15,712 nucleotides of DNA from Lachnospiraceae bacterium (GCA_009774215.1 VSNH01000084.1:1-15712); one strand, 5' to 3'. Positions 6,167 to 13,790 are shown, numbered from the stretch's first letter. Notes: generated from the letters alone by a model not told the origin. Translations and numbers: made by a program.

Positions 6167-6997
6167 TCAGTCTTTCTTCAGTGGCACCCAAATATACACC
6201 TTCATTTCATCTGATCCTTCTTCCGGAGGAAGATATACTTCGATGTCATATTCTCCTGCAAGAGAATATCCTTGAAGTGCAGGCAACCATTCTGACCAGA
6301 TCTTGGTGTTCGTATCCTGAAGTGTTTTCATTGTGCATGGAAATTGTGCCCAGGCGCTGCCAGGAATCACTCTGGTCTCACAACCTTCCGGGATATCTTC
6401 CCAAGGGAAATACAAATCCGCAATCCAGTAATCAAAGTCCTTTCCTTTCATATCCAGGCAAACACCAAAGGTTCCCATTATAGGACGCTTCTCACCCTGA
6501 GCCAGCCATTCATCCCAAAACTTGGGTATTTCCTGATAACTGGTATCCGAATTGAACGGCCTTTTCACTCCGACAATAGTAAACGGTGCTTTTTCAACAA
6601 TACGATAATCCATCATGGTTCCACCCTCCATCGTGATTTTGATATGCAGTGGAGCAAAAGATCTGAGCGGCACCCCCGGTTCCTTAGCTTGTGACGGCGT
6701 AATCCCATGAAACTTCTGAAAAGCTTTGGCAAAACTATCTGGCGAATCATAGCCGTATTTGACGGCAATATCAATCACCTTCACATTTTTCCCGTTAAGC
6801 TCCTGAGCTGCCAGCGTCATCCTGCGCGCACGGATATATTCACCGACAGTCATACCACACAGAGCTCCAAAGATGCGCTGATAATAGAATGGTGACAGGA
6901 CCGCCTTTCCGGCTATGGCCTCAATATCCAGTTCTTCTGTCAAATTCTGTTCTATGAAATCTATGGATTCCTGAAACCCTTCGATCCAGCCTTGCAT
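6167..6997 (-). CDS. AraC-family regulator with GyrI-like effector domain
   Basis: Two parts are visible. The first 100 residues are an N-terminal AraC-type double helix-turn-helix: ESIDFIEQNLTEELDIEAIA, LSPFYYQRIFGALCGMTVGEYIRARR and VIDIAVKYGYDSPDSFAKAFQKFHGITPS. From about residue 125 to the end is a GyrI-like small-molecule-binding domain: DYRIVEKAPFTIVGVK, FWDEWLAQG, DYWIADLYFPWEDIPEG, WAQFPCTM, WLPALQGYSLAGEYDIEVY. Such fusions usually sense hydrophobic or cationic compounds and activate efflux or detoxification genes. Start: the ATG at 6997 has AAGGGAG 8 bp upstream and gives 276 residues; a GTG at 7015 would add six residues but lies over that site. No efflux gene is adjacent; the two GNAT genes upstream are the only candidates. 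Own terminator at 6117-6151. Confidence 0.9.
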   Translation of the reverse strand: MQGWIEGFQESIDFIEQNLTEELDIEAIAGKAVLSPFYYQRIFGALCGMTVGEYIRARRMTLAAQELNGKNVKVIDIAVKYGYDSPDSFAKAFQKFHGITPSQAKEPGVPLRSFAPLHIKITMEGGTMMDYRIVEKAPFTIVGVKRPFNSDTSYQEIPKFWDEWLAQGEKRPIMGTFGVCLDMKGKDFDYWIADLYFPWEDIPEGCETRVIPGSAWAQFPCTMKTLQDTNTKIWSEWLPALQGYSLAGEYDIEVYLPPEEGSDEMKVYIWVPLKKD

Positions 6998-7028
6998 CCT
7001 ACTCACTCCCTTCACTCACTGTACTATC

Positions 7029-7037
7029 AGTATATCA
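7029..7037 (-). promoter_or_regulatory. Extended -10 promoter of the AraC/GyrI-like gene
   Basis: The minus strand reads TGATATACT, an extended -10 box (TGnTATACT), about 32 bp before the preferred ATG. There is no good -35 box at the standard distance, which extended -10 promoters tolerate. Confidence 0.35.
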
Positions 7038-7098
7038 GCATGTAAGATTAACACCCGACATTCCGTGCTCTCTTAGTCGGTCCCCTTTGATCTTCTTC

Positions 7099-7602
7099 CT
7101 ACATCAATTGTCTCTCTGCCACCAGCTTTGTCCAACCGTTCACATCAGCCTCAAAGATAACCCTAAAACCATTTTTTGTCCAGAAATGTGTAGACTGCGG
7201 GTTGCCTTTATCTATTGCAAGACGCACTGCTGTTTTCCCTGTGTCACGCATATACTCCACAACCTCGCCAATAATTGCAGTTCCTATCTTCTTCCCCTGA
7301 TATGTCGGATTCATCATAAAAAAGCCAATATATGCAATCTCCGGCTTGGGATATCCATCTATCAGATCCATAATAGCCACCAGCTCCTGTCCATCGAAAA
7401 ATCCAAAATAGTATTTATCTGACATAGATATTCCCGGCGGAGTTACCTTCATATCATCAAGAATGTTTTCTCCGGTTGGACGCGCCTCAGTATACTCATA
7501 AAAAACTGTATTCTGCTTACAGATCTCTACAAGCATCTCTACATCCGATTCTTCCAAAATGCGAACGGAATACCTCTTGCTAAGCTTAGAAATATCTATC
7601 AT
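7099..7602 (-). CDS. GNAT-family N-acetyltransferase
   Basis: A 167-residue protein of usual GNAT length. The acetyl-CoA-binding signature is clear: AYIGFFMMNPTYQGKKIGTAIIGEVVEYM, containing QGKKIG as the Q/RxxGxG/A loop. The end HFWTKNGFRVIFEADVNGWTKLVAERQL is the typical C-terminal NxxSxxFxxKxGF-like region (here NPQSTHFWTKNGF). The start MIDISKLSKRYSVRILEESDVEML fits the first strand and helix. GGGAGAG precedes the ATG by 9 bp. The acceptor (small molecule, antibiotic or protein) cannot be told from sequence. It lies between the AraC-type regulator and a truncated GNAT relic, all on one strand. Confidence 0.88.
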   Translation of the reverse strand: MIDISKLSKRYSVRILEESDVEMLVEICKQNTVFYEYTEARPTGENILDDMKVTPPGISMSDKYYFGFFDGQELVAIMDLIDGYPKPEIAYIGFFMMNPTYQGKKIGTAIIGEVVEYMRDTGKTAVRLAIDKGNPQSTHFWTKNGFRVIFEADVNGWTKLVAERQLM

Positions 7603-7695
7603 AGTGTATACAACTCTCCCATAAAAAAAACTGTTCCCGAAAACCGACGGCCTCCAGAATATCCACTCCTGATGAAAATATCGACAAATAGCAGG

Positions 7696-7965
7696 TTATC
7701 TTTCCAAAACAAATCGAGCAAGTGCAACACTGCCATCTCTTTCAACGGATTTTATATGGAACCCGCATTTTTCAGTGTAAAACCTTACATTTTCTTTCTT
7801 GTCTATGGGTGTTGTCAAAGTGAGCTTTTCCCGGTCTTTATGAAGTGTCTTTACATACTGAATCGCATTTGTCCCGATTCCCTTGCCTTGGAACTCTGGA
7901 ATGACACACAAGCAGCCGATCTCATATACTCCCGTTTCCAGTCTTTTACACGAAACACAAATCAA
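7696..7965 (-). pseudogene. Truncated GNAT acetyltransferase remnant
   Basis: This frame encodes only the second half of a GNAT domain: YEIGCLCVIPEFQGKGIGTNAIQYVKTL (with QGKGIG, the acetyl-CoA loop), then LTTPIDKKENVRFYTEKCGFHIKSVERDG. The first 60 or so residues of the fold are missing. Upstream the same frame continues KDPISRL, still GNAT-like, and then meets a stop inside the rRNA methyltransferase gene. No ATG is available; the only possible start is a TTG at 7965 with poor spacing to an AAAGGA. It overlaps the end of the methyltransferase gene by 20 bp in another frame. The simplest reading is a deletion that removed the front of a GNAT gene and joined it to the methyltransferase. Translation of a short product cannot be excluded. 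Confidence 0.65.
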
Positions 7966-9559
7966 GCGTGATATAGGATCCTTTCTTCTTTCTTTGGGTG
8001 TTGCTCAAGAGACACACAGTCTCCACCCCCGCCGTCCAAGGGAACTGGTCGATCGCCACGCACCTTTTCGCTTCATACCCCCGCGCCAGAAAGACCTCCA
8101 GATCCCGCGCCAGACTGCTTGCCTTGCAGGAGATATACAAAATATGCTCCACCCCATAATCTATGATCTTCGTGAGAGCCTTCGGGTGCACGCCGTCCCG
8201 GGGCGGGTCAAGAATAATCACATCCGGCTTTTCCTCGATTGTATCCAACACTTTCAGCACATCTCCGGCAACAAATTCGCAGTTATGTAAACCATTTAGT
8301 TCCGCATTCTTCCTCGCCGCCTCCACGGCCTCCTCCACGATCTCCACGCCGATCACCTTCTTTGCCACGGGCGCCATGAGCTGGGCAATGGTGCCCGTGC
8401 CGCTGTAAAGATCGAACACAATCTTATCCGGCGCCTGTCCCTCCACATTCTCCCGACTGATTTCACCGAAAATTCCCCTTGTGGTTTCATCCGCCTTCTC
8501 ACAGCCGGTTCTGCCTTCCATTTTCTCCACTGTTTCATCTGACGGCGTCTTCCCGATCCCATCTGCCCCTTTTGCTGCTGAAGATATATAGTCCGATATA
8601 TACTCCCTCGCCGTGCTGTAGAGCAATTCCGCCCCGAGGCTGTTGGTCTGGAAAAAGGAGAACAGCGAAATTTTAAAGCGAAGCCCCAGAAGCTCTTCAT
8701 AAAAATAATCCCGCCCGTACAAAACCGTCGTCTCGTCGCTCTGCACCACATCCGCCGCGGAATCGTTTCTCACATGCAGGATGCCCACAATCTCCCCGTC
8801 AAGGGGCAGGGCCAGAAGCCGCTCCCGCAATCCGTCCAGAAGCGCCTGCTCCGTCTGCCGCCCGGGCGCCTGTGACGTCGTCACCAGCGCCGCCAGAATC
8901 TCTCCGGTCTTCGCCGCCCTGCGCACCACAAGATGCCGCAGATATCCCGTATGCCGCAGTCTGTGATAAAAGGACACGTCCACGCCCTGCTCCTGCAGCT
9001 CCTCAAAATAATCCCTGACGCAGCGCAGAATTTTCCGATAATCCTCATCCACGATCCGACATTCCGTCACGGACACGATATCATAAAAGCTCCCCCTCTT
9101 ATGCATCCCAAGAGAGAGCGGTCCGTCCTTCACCTCATCCCCGAAGGTAAACTCCATTTTATTGCGATAACCAAATACCGTCGGGGACGCCTTCGCCGTC
9201 TCAAACAGACATGTCCCCTGCTGCTTTTCCAGTACGGGCGCAAGCAGCCGCCGCACCTGCCCTTCCTTGATTTTCAGGCTCTCCTCATAGGGAAAAGACA
9301 GATAGGTACAGCCGCCGCAGCTCCCAAAATGGGAACAGGGGCTTCCCGTCTCCAAGGGGGAAGGCTCCAGCACTTCCAGAAGCCTTCCCTCATATCTGCC
9401 GTTTCTCGCCTTGTTGACGGCTGCCCGCACCTTCTGCCCCGGCAGGGCGTTCTTCACGGTGCAGACGCCCTCCTCGCAGACTACGATCCCCTTATTCGGA
9501 AAATCCATGCGCTCTACTACACCCTCTATAACCTGTCCTTTTTTCATACGGTTCTCCAT
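7946..9559 (-). CDS. rlmD: 23S rRNA (uracil-C5)-methyltransferase, RumA/RlmD family
   Basis: SAM-dependent methylation of a uracil in 23S rRNA. An N-terminal TRAM domain (residues 6-65) is followed by the iron-sulfur cysteines C75, C81, C84 and C167 (CSHFGSCGGC and TECRIVD). FFQTN lies at about 302-306, the SAM motif FDLYSGTGTIAQ at 382-393, DPPRDG at 451-456, the catalytic cysteine C478 in YISCKASSLARDL and E513 in WTAGVET. At 537 residues it is longer than the usual 450 or so because of a low-complexity insert (about 325-378) between the FQTN helix and the SAM motif. The last 18 residues (TQRKKKGSYITLDLCFV and before) look acquired from the neighbouring GNAT remnant. Gram-positive paralogs modify U747 and U1939; which one is meant here is unclear. 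An ATG at 9547 with GGAG 6 bp upstream is an equally likely start. Confidence 0.9.
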   Translation of the reverse strand: MENRMKKGQVIEGVVERMDFPNKGIVVCEEGVCTVKNALPGQKVRAAVNKARNGRYEGRLLEVLEPSPLETGSPCSHFGSCGGCTYLSFPYEESLKIKEGQVRRLLAPVLEKQQGTCLFETAKASPTVFGYRNKMEFTFGDEVKDGPLSLGMHKRGSFYDIVSVTECRIVDEDYRKILRCVRDYFEELQEQGVDVSFYHRLRHTGYLRHLVVRRAAKTGEILAALVTTSQAPGRQTEQALLDGLRERLLALPLDGEIVGILHVRNDSAADVVQSDETTVLYGRDYFYEELLGLRFKISLFSFFQTNSLGAELLYSTAREYISDYISSAAKGADGIGKTPSDETVEKMEGRTGCEKADETTRGIFGEISRENVEGQAPDKIVFDLYSGTGTIAQLMAPVAKKVIGVEIVEEAVEAARKNAELNGLHNCEFVAGDVLKVLDTIEEKPDVIILDPPRDGVHPKALTKIIDYGVEHILYISCKASSLARDLEVFLARGYEAKRCVAIDQFPWTAGVETVCLLSNTQRKKKGSYITLDLCFV

Positions 9560-9607
9560 TCCTGTCTCTGCCTCTTTCTGACTCTGCTTATACGCGCAGA
9601 AAGAGCC

Positions 9608-9634
9608 GCCGGAAGACTTTCATCTCCCGCCGGC
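9608..9634 (-). terminator. Possible hairpin after the small membrane protein gene
   Basis: GCCGG (9630-9634 on the minus strand) and CCGGC (9608-9612) can pair across 17 bases, followed by GGCTCTTTCT. The stem is short and the T tract is interrupted, so it may be only a weak terminator or attenuator between the membrane protein gene and the rRNA methyltransferase gene. Confidence 0.25.
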
Positions 9635-9659
9635 CCTCACAATTTCCTACCCGAAAACT

Positions 9660-9935
9660 TTACACGCCTGTGTCCTCGTCGTCGTCCTCATCCTCGAAAA
9701 AGTCGTCGTCGAAATCATCGTCGAAGTCGTCCTCAAAATCCTCCAGATAATCGGGCGTCAGGTAACGGTACACAGCATAGGCAATCGCTGCCACCGCCGC
9801 AACAGCGCCGATCACGGCAAATATCCACAAAATACTGTTTCTCTTCTCTTCCTCATGTTTCCTGCCGAGGAATTCATTCACCCCAGCATTGTCCATGATC
9901 TCATCTAATTTATTCAAAATCTCCTTCTTGCTCAT
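9660..9935 (-). CDS. Small membrane protein with a long acidic tail
   Basis: The 91-residue product has three parts: a charged cytoplasmic-looking N-terminus with MSKKEILNKLDEIMDNAGVNEFLGRKHEEEKRN, one membrane helix (ILWIFAVIGAVAAVAAIAYAVYRYL, about 33-57), and a tail of about 30 residues dominated by Asp, Glu and Phe (repeated DDF and EDE). I do not recognise a named family. Start: ATG at 9935 with AGAGAGGG 7 bp upstream; the longer frame from 9989 adds 18 residues without a ribosome binding site. It sits between pcrA and the rRNA methyltransferase gene, same strand. A membrane anchor carrying a polyacidic segment could bind cations or basic proteins, but no function is established. Confidence 0.75.
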   Translation of the reverse strand: MSKKEILNKLDEIMDNAGVNEFLGRKHEEEKRNSILWIFAVIGAVAAVAAIAYAVYRYLTPDYLEDFEDDFDDDFDDDFFEDEDDDEDTGV

Positions 9936-9996
9936 CCTGTAGCCCTCTCTTTCCCATAAATCTGAGTCGTGCGCACGGCACATTGCCATCGCGTAT

Positions 9997-10005
9997 AGTA
10001 TACCA
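9997..10005 (-). promoter_or_regulatory. Extended -10 promoter of the small membrane protein gene
   Basis: The minus strand reads TGGTATACT, an extended -10 element, about 62 bp before the preferred ATG at 9935. No convincing -35 box lies at 17 bp. The intergenic stretch upstream is AT-rich. Confidence 0.35.
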
Positions 10006-10075
10006 CGTCTTATCAGATTTTACTATATCTGAATATCTTATTCTATGAAAATTCTGTAAATTTTATGCCAACAGA

Positions 10076-10117
10076 CAAAAATTAACAGTTCACAACCGGC
10101 TCGCCTGCTGCCGCCGG
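10076..10117 (-). terminator. Weak candidate terminator of pcrA
   Basis: Shortly after the pcrA stop the minus strand carries CCGGC (10113-10117) pairing with GCCGG (10096-10100) across 12 bases. TTAATTTTTGT follows, but about 12 bases later than in a standard terminator. Possible, not certain. Confidence 0.3.
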
Positions 10118-10119
10118 AT

Positions 10120-12531
10120 TCAAACCTTCTGCAGTTTGGCAAATCCCGCATACATGATCTTCTGTCCCGCCTCGTCGAAAACTACCGTCACCTGACTGTC
10201 CCTGGGGCCGGGCTCGATTTTTAAAACCGTGCCTTCCCCGTAGCGCGCATGACGCACCCGATCTCCCTCTCCGTAGCCGATCCGACCGGAAGCTGCAGGT
10301 GCCGCCGCGCCCGCCTGGCCGGAGGAAATGTTCCCCGATCCGAAAGGATTGCCTCCCACCGTAACCGGCGTTTTTCCCGTGCCGCGCTTTTTCGGCACTG
10401 CGTAAGCCTTCTTCCGCTCCGTGTACGCGCCCGGCGCCGCCGCATAAGGCTTTACCGGCTCCGCGTAAGGCTTTGCCGCCGCACCATAAGGCTTTACCGG
10501 CTCCGCGTACGAATTTGCCGCCCCATATGGTTTCGTCCGCAGAAGGCTTCGCTCCTGCGAATCCTCCTCATAGACTTCATCCATCCGTTTCTTTACAGAC
10601 GCGGGCGTGCCGTCCAAAAGCATCGGCGGGATTTCCCGCACAAAGCGGCTGACGGGATTATACTGCGTCTCCCCCCTGATCATGCGCTGTTTTGCACAGG
10701 TAAGCGTCAGCTCCTCCTTCGCTCTGGTGATGCCCACATAGGCGAGCCTTCTCTCCTCCTCGATCTCCATGGGATCGTCGGAAGTGATCGTCATGTAGCC
10801 CGGAAATACGCCGTCCTCCATACCCGCCAGATAGACGTGCCCAAACTCCAGCCCCTTCGCGCTGTGCAAAGTCATCAGAAGCACTCTGTCGCCGTCGCCG
10901 TCCACCCGGTCGATATCCGCCACCAGAGCCACCTCTTCCAGAAACCCGCTCAAAGTCGGCTCGTCGCTTTCCTGCTCATATGCCACCACTTTGCTGACCA
11001 GTTCCTCTATATTCTCCACGCGATCCGCCGCGTCCTCCTCGTCGGACTCCTCCAGTTCTTTCAAATAGCCTGTCAGGTCAAGCACATCCTTCACCAGTTC
11101 TTCCAGGCTGTAAAACTCCTGCTTGCTGCGGAAGCTCTGTATCATGGTCACGAAGGGCTTGAGTTTTCCCGCACTTCTGCCGATCGTCACGATTTGGTCC
11201 GCCTCCGTGAGCGCATCAAAGAAACTGATATTTCTCTCATCAGCGTATTCCTGCACCCGCACAATGGTAGCCGCGCCGATGCCGCGTCTTGGCACGTTGA
11301 TAATGCGCTTCACCGCCACGTCATCCCTACCGTTGTCGATGGTTTTCAGGTAAGCGAGCACATCCTTGATCTCCCGTCTGGAATAAAAGTTCGTGCCGCC
11401 GACCACATCGTAGGGAATACCCTCCATGATAAAACGCTCTTCCAAAAGACGTGCCTGCGCGTTGGTGCGGTAGAGCACGGCGCATTCCCCGTAAGAGAAT
11501 TGTCCCTTTCTCTTCTTTCTCGCCACGTCCCCGGCGATGTATTCCGCCTCCTCATAGGCAGTGTCAAACTGCCGGAAACCGATGCGCGCGCCCTCCCCCT
11601 GATCCGTCCAGAGCGCCTTTTCCTTGCGCCTCGTGTTATTTTTTATCACCGCGTTGGCGGCGTCAAGCACCATCTGGGTGGAACGATAATTCTGTTCCAG
11701 CCTGACCACAAAGGCGTCCGGGTAAACTTTCTCAAAATCCAGAATGTTGCGGATATTGGCTCCCCTGAACTTATAGATAGACTGATCGTCGTCGCCCACC
11801 ACACACAGATTCCTGTGCCCCGCCGCCAGAAGTCTGATCAGCTCAAACTGGGCGGTGTTGGTGTCCTGATACTCGTCCACCATAATATAGCGGAACCTGT
11901 CCTGATAAGATTTCAGCACCTCGGCATCCGCCTTGAAAAGCTCCACCGTCTTCATAATGAGATCATCAAAATCCAACGCATTATTTTTCTTTAAAGTCGC
12001 CTGATACTCCCGGTAGGCTTTGGCAATCTTGCCACCGTTGTAGTCGAACCCGTTCTGCATCTCGTACTCCTGCGGGTCTATCAGCTCATCCTTTGCGGAA
12101 GAGATGGCACTCATAATGGTGCGCTCCTTTAGCATCTTCGTGTCGATCTGCAGTTTCTTGCAGACTTCCTTCATAATGCCCTTCTGGTCGTCGGTATCAT
12201 AAATCGTAAAATGATTGTCGTACCCGAGGCGGTCTATGTAGCGGCGCAGAATACGCACACAGGTGGAGTGGAAAGTGGACACCCAGATCTGCTCCGCGCC
12301 AAAACCCACAATCTTATCCACACGTTCCCGCATCTCTCCCGCCGCCTTGTTGGTGAAGGTGATCGCCAAAATGTGATAGGGCGCCACACCCGCCCTGTCA
12401 ATCAGGTATGCCACCCTATGCGTCAAAACCCTTGTCTTACCGGAACCCGCACCCGCCAAAATCAGGACAGGGCCTTCGGTCTGCATGACCGCCTGCCGCT
12501 GCCTCTCGTTCAAAGTATCGTATATACTCAT
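10120..12531 (-). CDS. pcrA: ATP-dependent DNA helicase PcrA (UvrD/Rep family)
   Basis: All superfamily 1A helicase motifs are present in order: Walker A AGAGSGKT (26-33), TFTNKAA, the Walker B box VDEYQDTN (218-225), GDDDQSIYKFRGA (246-258), LEQNYRST, LMTLHSAKGLEF (552-563) and RRLAYVGITRAKEEL. The protein unwinds DNA 3' to 5' in nucleotide excision repair, replication restart and transcription-replication conflict handling. The last 50 residues (GDRVRHARYGEGTVLKIEPG to the end) are the Tudor-like domain that binds RNA polymerase in Bacillus PcrA. At 803 residues it is longer than the usual 720-750 owing to a linker (about 663-745) with repeated KPYGAA/AEPVKPY units. The ATG lies about 11 bp after GAGGA. 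Chromosomal, single copy expected. Confidence 0.96.
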   Translation of the reverse strand: MSIYDTLNERQRQAVMQTEGPVLILAGAGSGKTRVLTHRVAYLIDRAGVAPYHILAITFTNKAAGEMRERVDKIVGFGAEQIWVSTFHSTCVRILRRYIDRLGYDNHFTIYDTDDQKGIMKEVCKKLQIDTKMLKERTIMSAISSAKDELIDPQEYEMQNGFDYNGGKIAKAYREYQATLKKNNALDFDDLIMKTVELFKADAEVLKSYQDRFRYIMVDEYQDTNTAQFELIRLLAAGHRNLCVVGDDDQSIYKFRGANIRNILDFEKVYPDAFVVRLEQNYRSTQMVLDAANAVIKNNTRRKEKALWTDQGEGARIGFRQFDTAYEEAEYIAGDVARKKRKGQFSYGECAVLYRTNAQARLLEERFIMEGIPYDVVGGTNFYSRREIKDVLAYLKTIDNGRDDVAVKRIINVPRRGIGAATIVRVQEYADERNISFFDALTEADQIVTIGRSAGKLKPFVTMIQSFRSKQEFYSLEELVKDVLDLTGYLKELEESDEEDAADRVENIEELVSKVVAYEQESDEPTLSGFLEEVALVADIDRVDGDGDRVLLMTLHSAKGLEFGHVYLAGMEDGVFPGYMTITSDDPMEIEEERRLAYVGITRAKEELTLTCAKQRMIRGETQYNPVSRFVREIPPMLLDGTPASVKKRMDEVYEEDSQERSLLRTKPYGAANSYAEPVKPYGAAAKPYAEPVKPYAAAPGAYTERKKAYAVPKKRGTGKTPVTVGGNPFGSGNISSGQAGAAAPAASGRIGYGEGDRVRHARYGEGTVLKIEPGPRDSQVTVVFDEAGQKIMYAGFAKLQKV
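10443..10509. repeat. In-frame tandem repeat within pcrA
   Basis: A 25-bp sequence starting CATAAGGCTTTACCGGC occurs identically at 10443-10467 and 10485-10509, a period of 42 bp or 14 codons. It encodes the repeated AEPVKPYGAA units in the linker of PcrA. Being a multiple of three, copy number could change without breaking the frame. Confidence 0.7.
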
Positions 12532-12664
12532 ACTCTATATTGTCCTCAACTTCTCAATCTCTCCATATGTTTATCCGACTTTATATCCTATGTCTTTCCT
12601 GCAGCCGGAAACATATCATGCACAATCCTGTCTCATCCACCGCCAGCGGCTGAAAAGGAACAAA

Positions 12665-13645
12665 TCACAAAAGCTGCGTGCCGCAGTTGCCGCAAAACTT
12701 ACTGCCCGTAGTCGGCGTGCCGCAGTTCGGGCAGAATTTCGGTCCCTGTCCGCCCTGTGCCGCAGGCTGTCCCTGCATCTGAGGCGCGCCATTCTGACCG
12801 CCCATATTCATCTGGTTCACCATCTGCTGACCGATCGCCATGCCCATCTGCAGACCGACCATGTCTGATGCCATGCCCGCGCCGCCTCCGCCGCCTTTGC
12901 CCATGGAATCCGCCGCAGCCATCTGGGTGTACTTGTTCATGTCGCCCACCATGGACTGCGCCGCAGCCTTCTCCTGCATTTTCCGAATCTCTTCCGGGTA
13001 TGAGAAGCTCTCAATCGTAAAGCCCGAAATCGCGATGCCGAGCGTCCGCATATCCGAGTCCAGTTCACCTTCAATGCCCTTGGCGATGTTTCTCGCATCC
13101 GCCTGCAGGTTGAACATGTCCCTGCCCTCTTTGCTGATCCAGCTCATGAGAAGCTGGTCAAGACTCGCAATGATGCGCTCTTTCACATCCGCCACGGTAT
13201 ATGTCTGCCGGATGCCTGCAAGCTTTTCAATCAGCACGTCATGCGCCGCCACGCGGCAGTTAAACGCACCGAAAGCGCGGATCGGCATACCGCCGGGAAG
13301 CCCGGGCGCTGGCAGATTGATCGCGTTTTTCGTGCCCCATTTCACCAAGAGCTCCTTCGTGTTGATGAAGAGCACCTCCGCGCGAAGCGGCGTGCTGAAA
13401 CCGAATTTGAAACTCTTTAATGTAGTGAGGAAGGGGATGATGTCGGACTCGATATCGTAATCGCCGTCCTCCGCGAAAATACCTTCCACCCTGCCGTTAT
13501 ACAGGAAAATCGCATCCTGCCCCGGACGGATAATCAGCCGGGATCCCTTCTTGATCTCCTGGTTCTGAAACTTATAAAACAAAACGCCCGCACCGTTCTC
13601 ATTCCACTCGATCACACTTGAAAACTGATTCTTTAAAAATCCCAT
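12665..13645 (-). CDS. SPFH-domain protein with C-terminal zinc ribbon (YdjI-like)
   Basis: A 326-residue protein. The SPFH/band-7 (prohibitin-like) part spans about 1-230: NGAGVLFYKFQNQEIKKGSRLIIRPGQDAIF, GSTPLRAEVLFINTKE-like strand (STPLRAEVLFINTKELLVKWG) and the helical SFSYPEEIRKMQEKAAA. A Gly/Met/Gln-rich linker follows (250-300). The end is a zinc ribbon with C305-xx-C308 and C318-xx-C321. There is no membrane helix, as in Bacillus YdjI, which is tethered to the membrane by YdjG and YdjH and recruits PspA during envelope stress. Homologues of YdjG and YdjH lie at 1282-3207, about 9.5 kb away rather than adjacent. GGAGGG precedes the ATG, and a near-consensus promoter lies upstream. No pspA gene is visible in the window. 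Confidence 0.88.
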   Translation of the reverse strand: MGFLKNQFSSVIEWNENGAGVLFYKFQNQEIKKGSRLIIRPGQDAIFLYNGRVEGIFAEDGDYDIESDIIPFLTTLKSFKFGFSTPLRAEVLFINTKELLVKWGTKNAINLPAPGLPGGMPIRAFGAFNCRVAAHDVLIEKLAGIRQTYTVADVKERIIASLDQLLMSWISKEGRDMFNLQADARNIAKGIEGELDSDMRTLGIAISGFTIESFSYPEEIRKMQEKAAAQSMVGDMNKYTQMAAADSMGKGGGGGAGMASDMVGLQMGMAIGQQMVNQMNMGGQNGAPQMQGQPAAQGGQGPKFCPNCGTPTTGSKFCGNCGTQLL

Positions 13646-13690
13646 TTTACCCTCCGCCTTTTTCTATCATCAAATCTTATCAGTATATCT

Positions 13691-13719
13691 AGTATATCTT
13701 AAATTCCCTGAAGTTTCAA
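13691..13719 (-). promoter_or_regulatory. Promoter of the SPFH (YdjI-like) gene
   Basis: TTGAAA (13714-13719) and TATACT (13691-13696), both on the minus strand, are exactly 17 bp apart: one of the best vegetative promoters in the window. The ATG is about 45 bp downstream. The -35 box lies at the edge of a large dyad-symmetry region (13720-13788), which could carry regulation. Confidence 0.6.
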
Positions 13720-13788
13720 TGTAACAGTTCAGGACTTTGCACTTGTTGCAAATTACGTGGGAACAAGTAACGGGTTGGAAATGTTACA
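13720..13788. repeat. Nested inverted repeats upstream of the SPFH gene
   Basis: TGTAACA (13720-13726) pairs with TGTTACA (13782-13788). Inside, ACTTGTT (13741-13747) pairs with AACAAGT (13762-13768). A competing perfect hairpin, TTTGCA (13736-13741) with TGCAAA (13747-13752), overlaps the inner one. The region lies between the chemotaxis gene stop and the -35 box of the SPFH gene. It might act as end-of-transcript structure for the chemotaxis gene, as an operator, or be a small repeat element; no T tract supports a simple terminator. Confidence 0.4.
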
Positions 13789-13790
13789 CT

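Noticed and set aside
7621..7650. Run of eight T residues on the minus strand after the GNAT remnant
   Set aside because: I could find only a three-base stem in front of it, too weak to call a terminator.
8933..9898. Plus-strand open frame of 321 codons opposite the rRNA methyltransferase and small membrane gene
   Set aside because: Antisense shadow that spans two genes and their spacer; no domain and no ribosome binding site of note.
10249..11994. Long plus-strand open frame of 581 codons opposite pcrA
   Set aside because: It is exactly antisense to an unmistakable helicase gene, rich in Arg, His and Leu as expected for a mirror frame of GC-rich DNA, and has no recognisable domain.
12598..12620. 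Short inverted repeat TTTCC/GGAAA between the SPFH gene and pcrA
   Set aside because: Five-base arms with no T tract; expected by chance.
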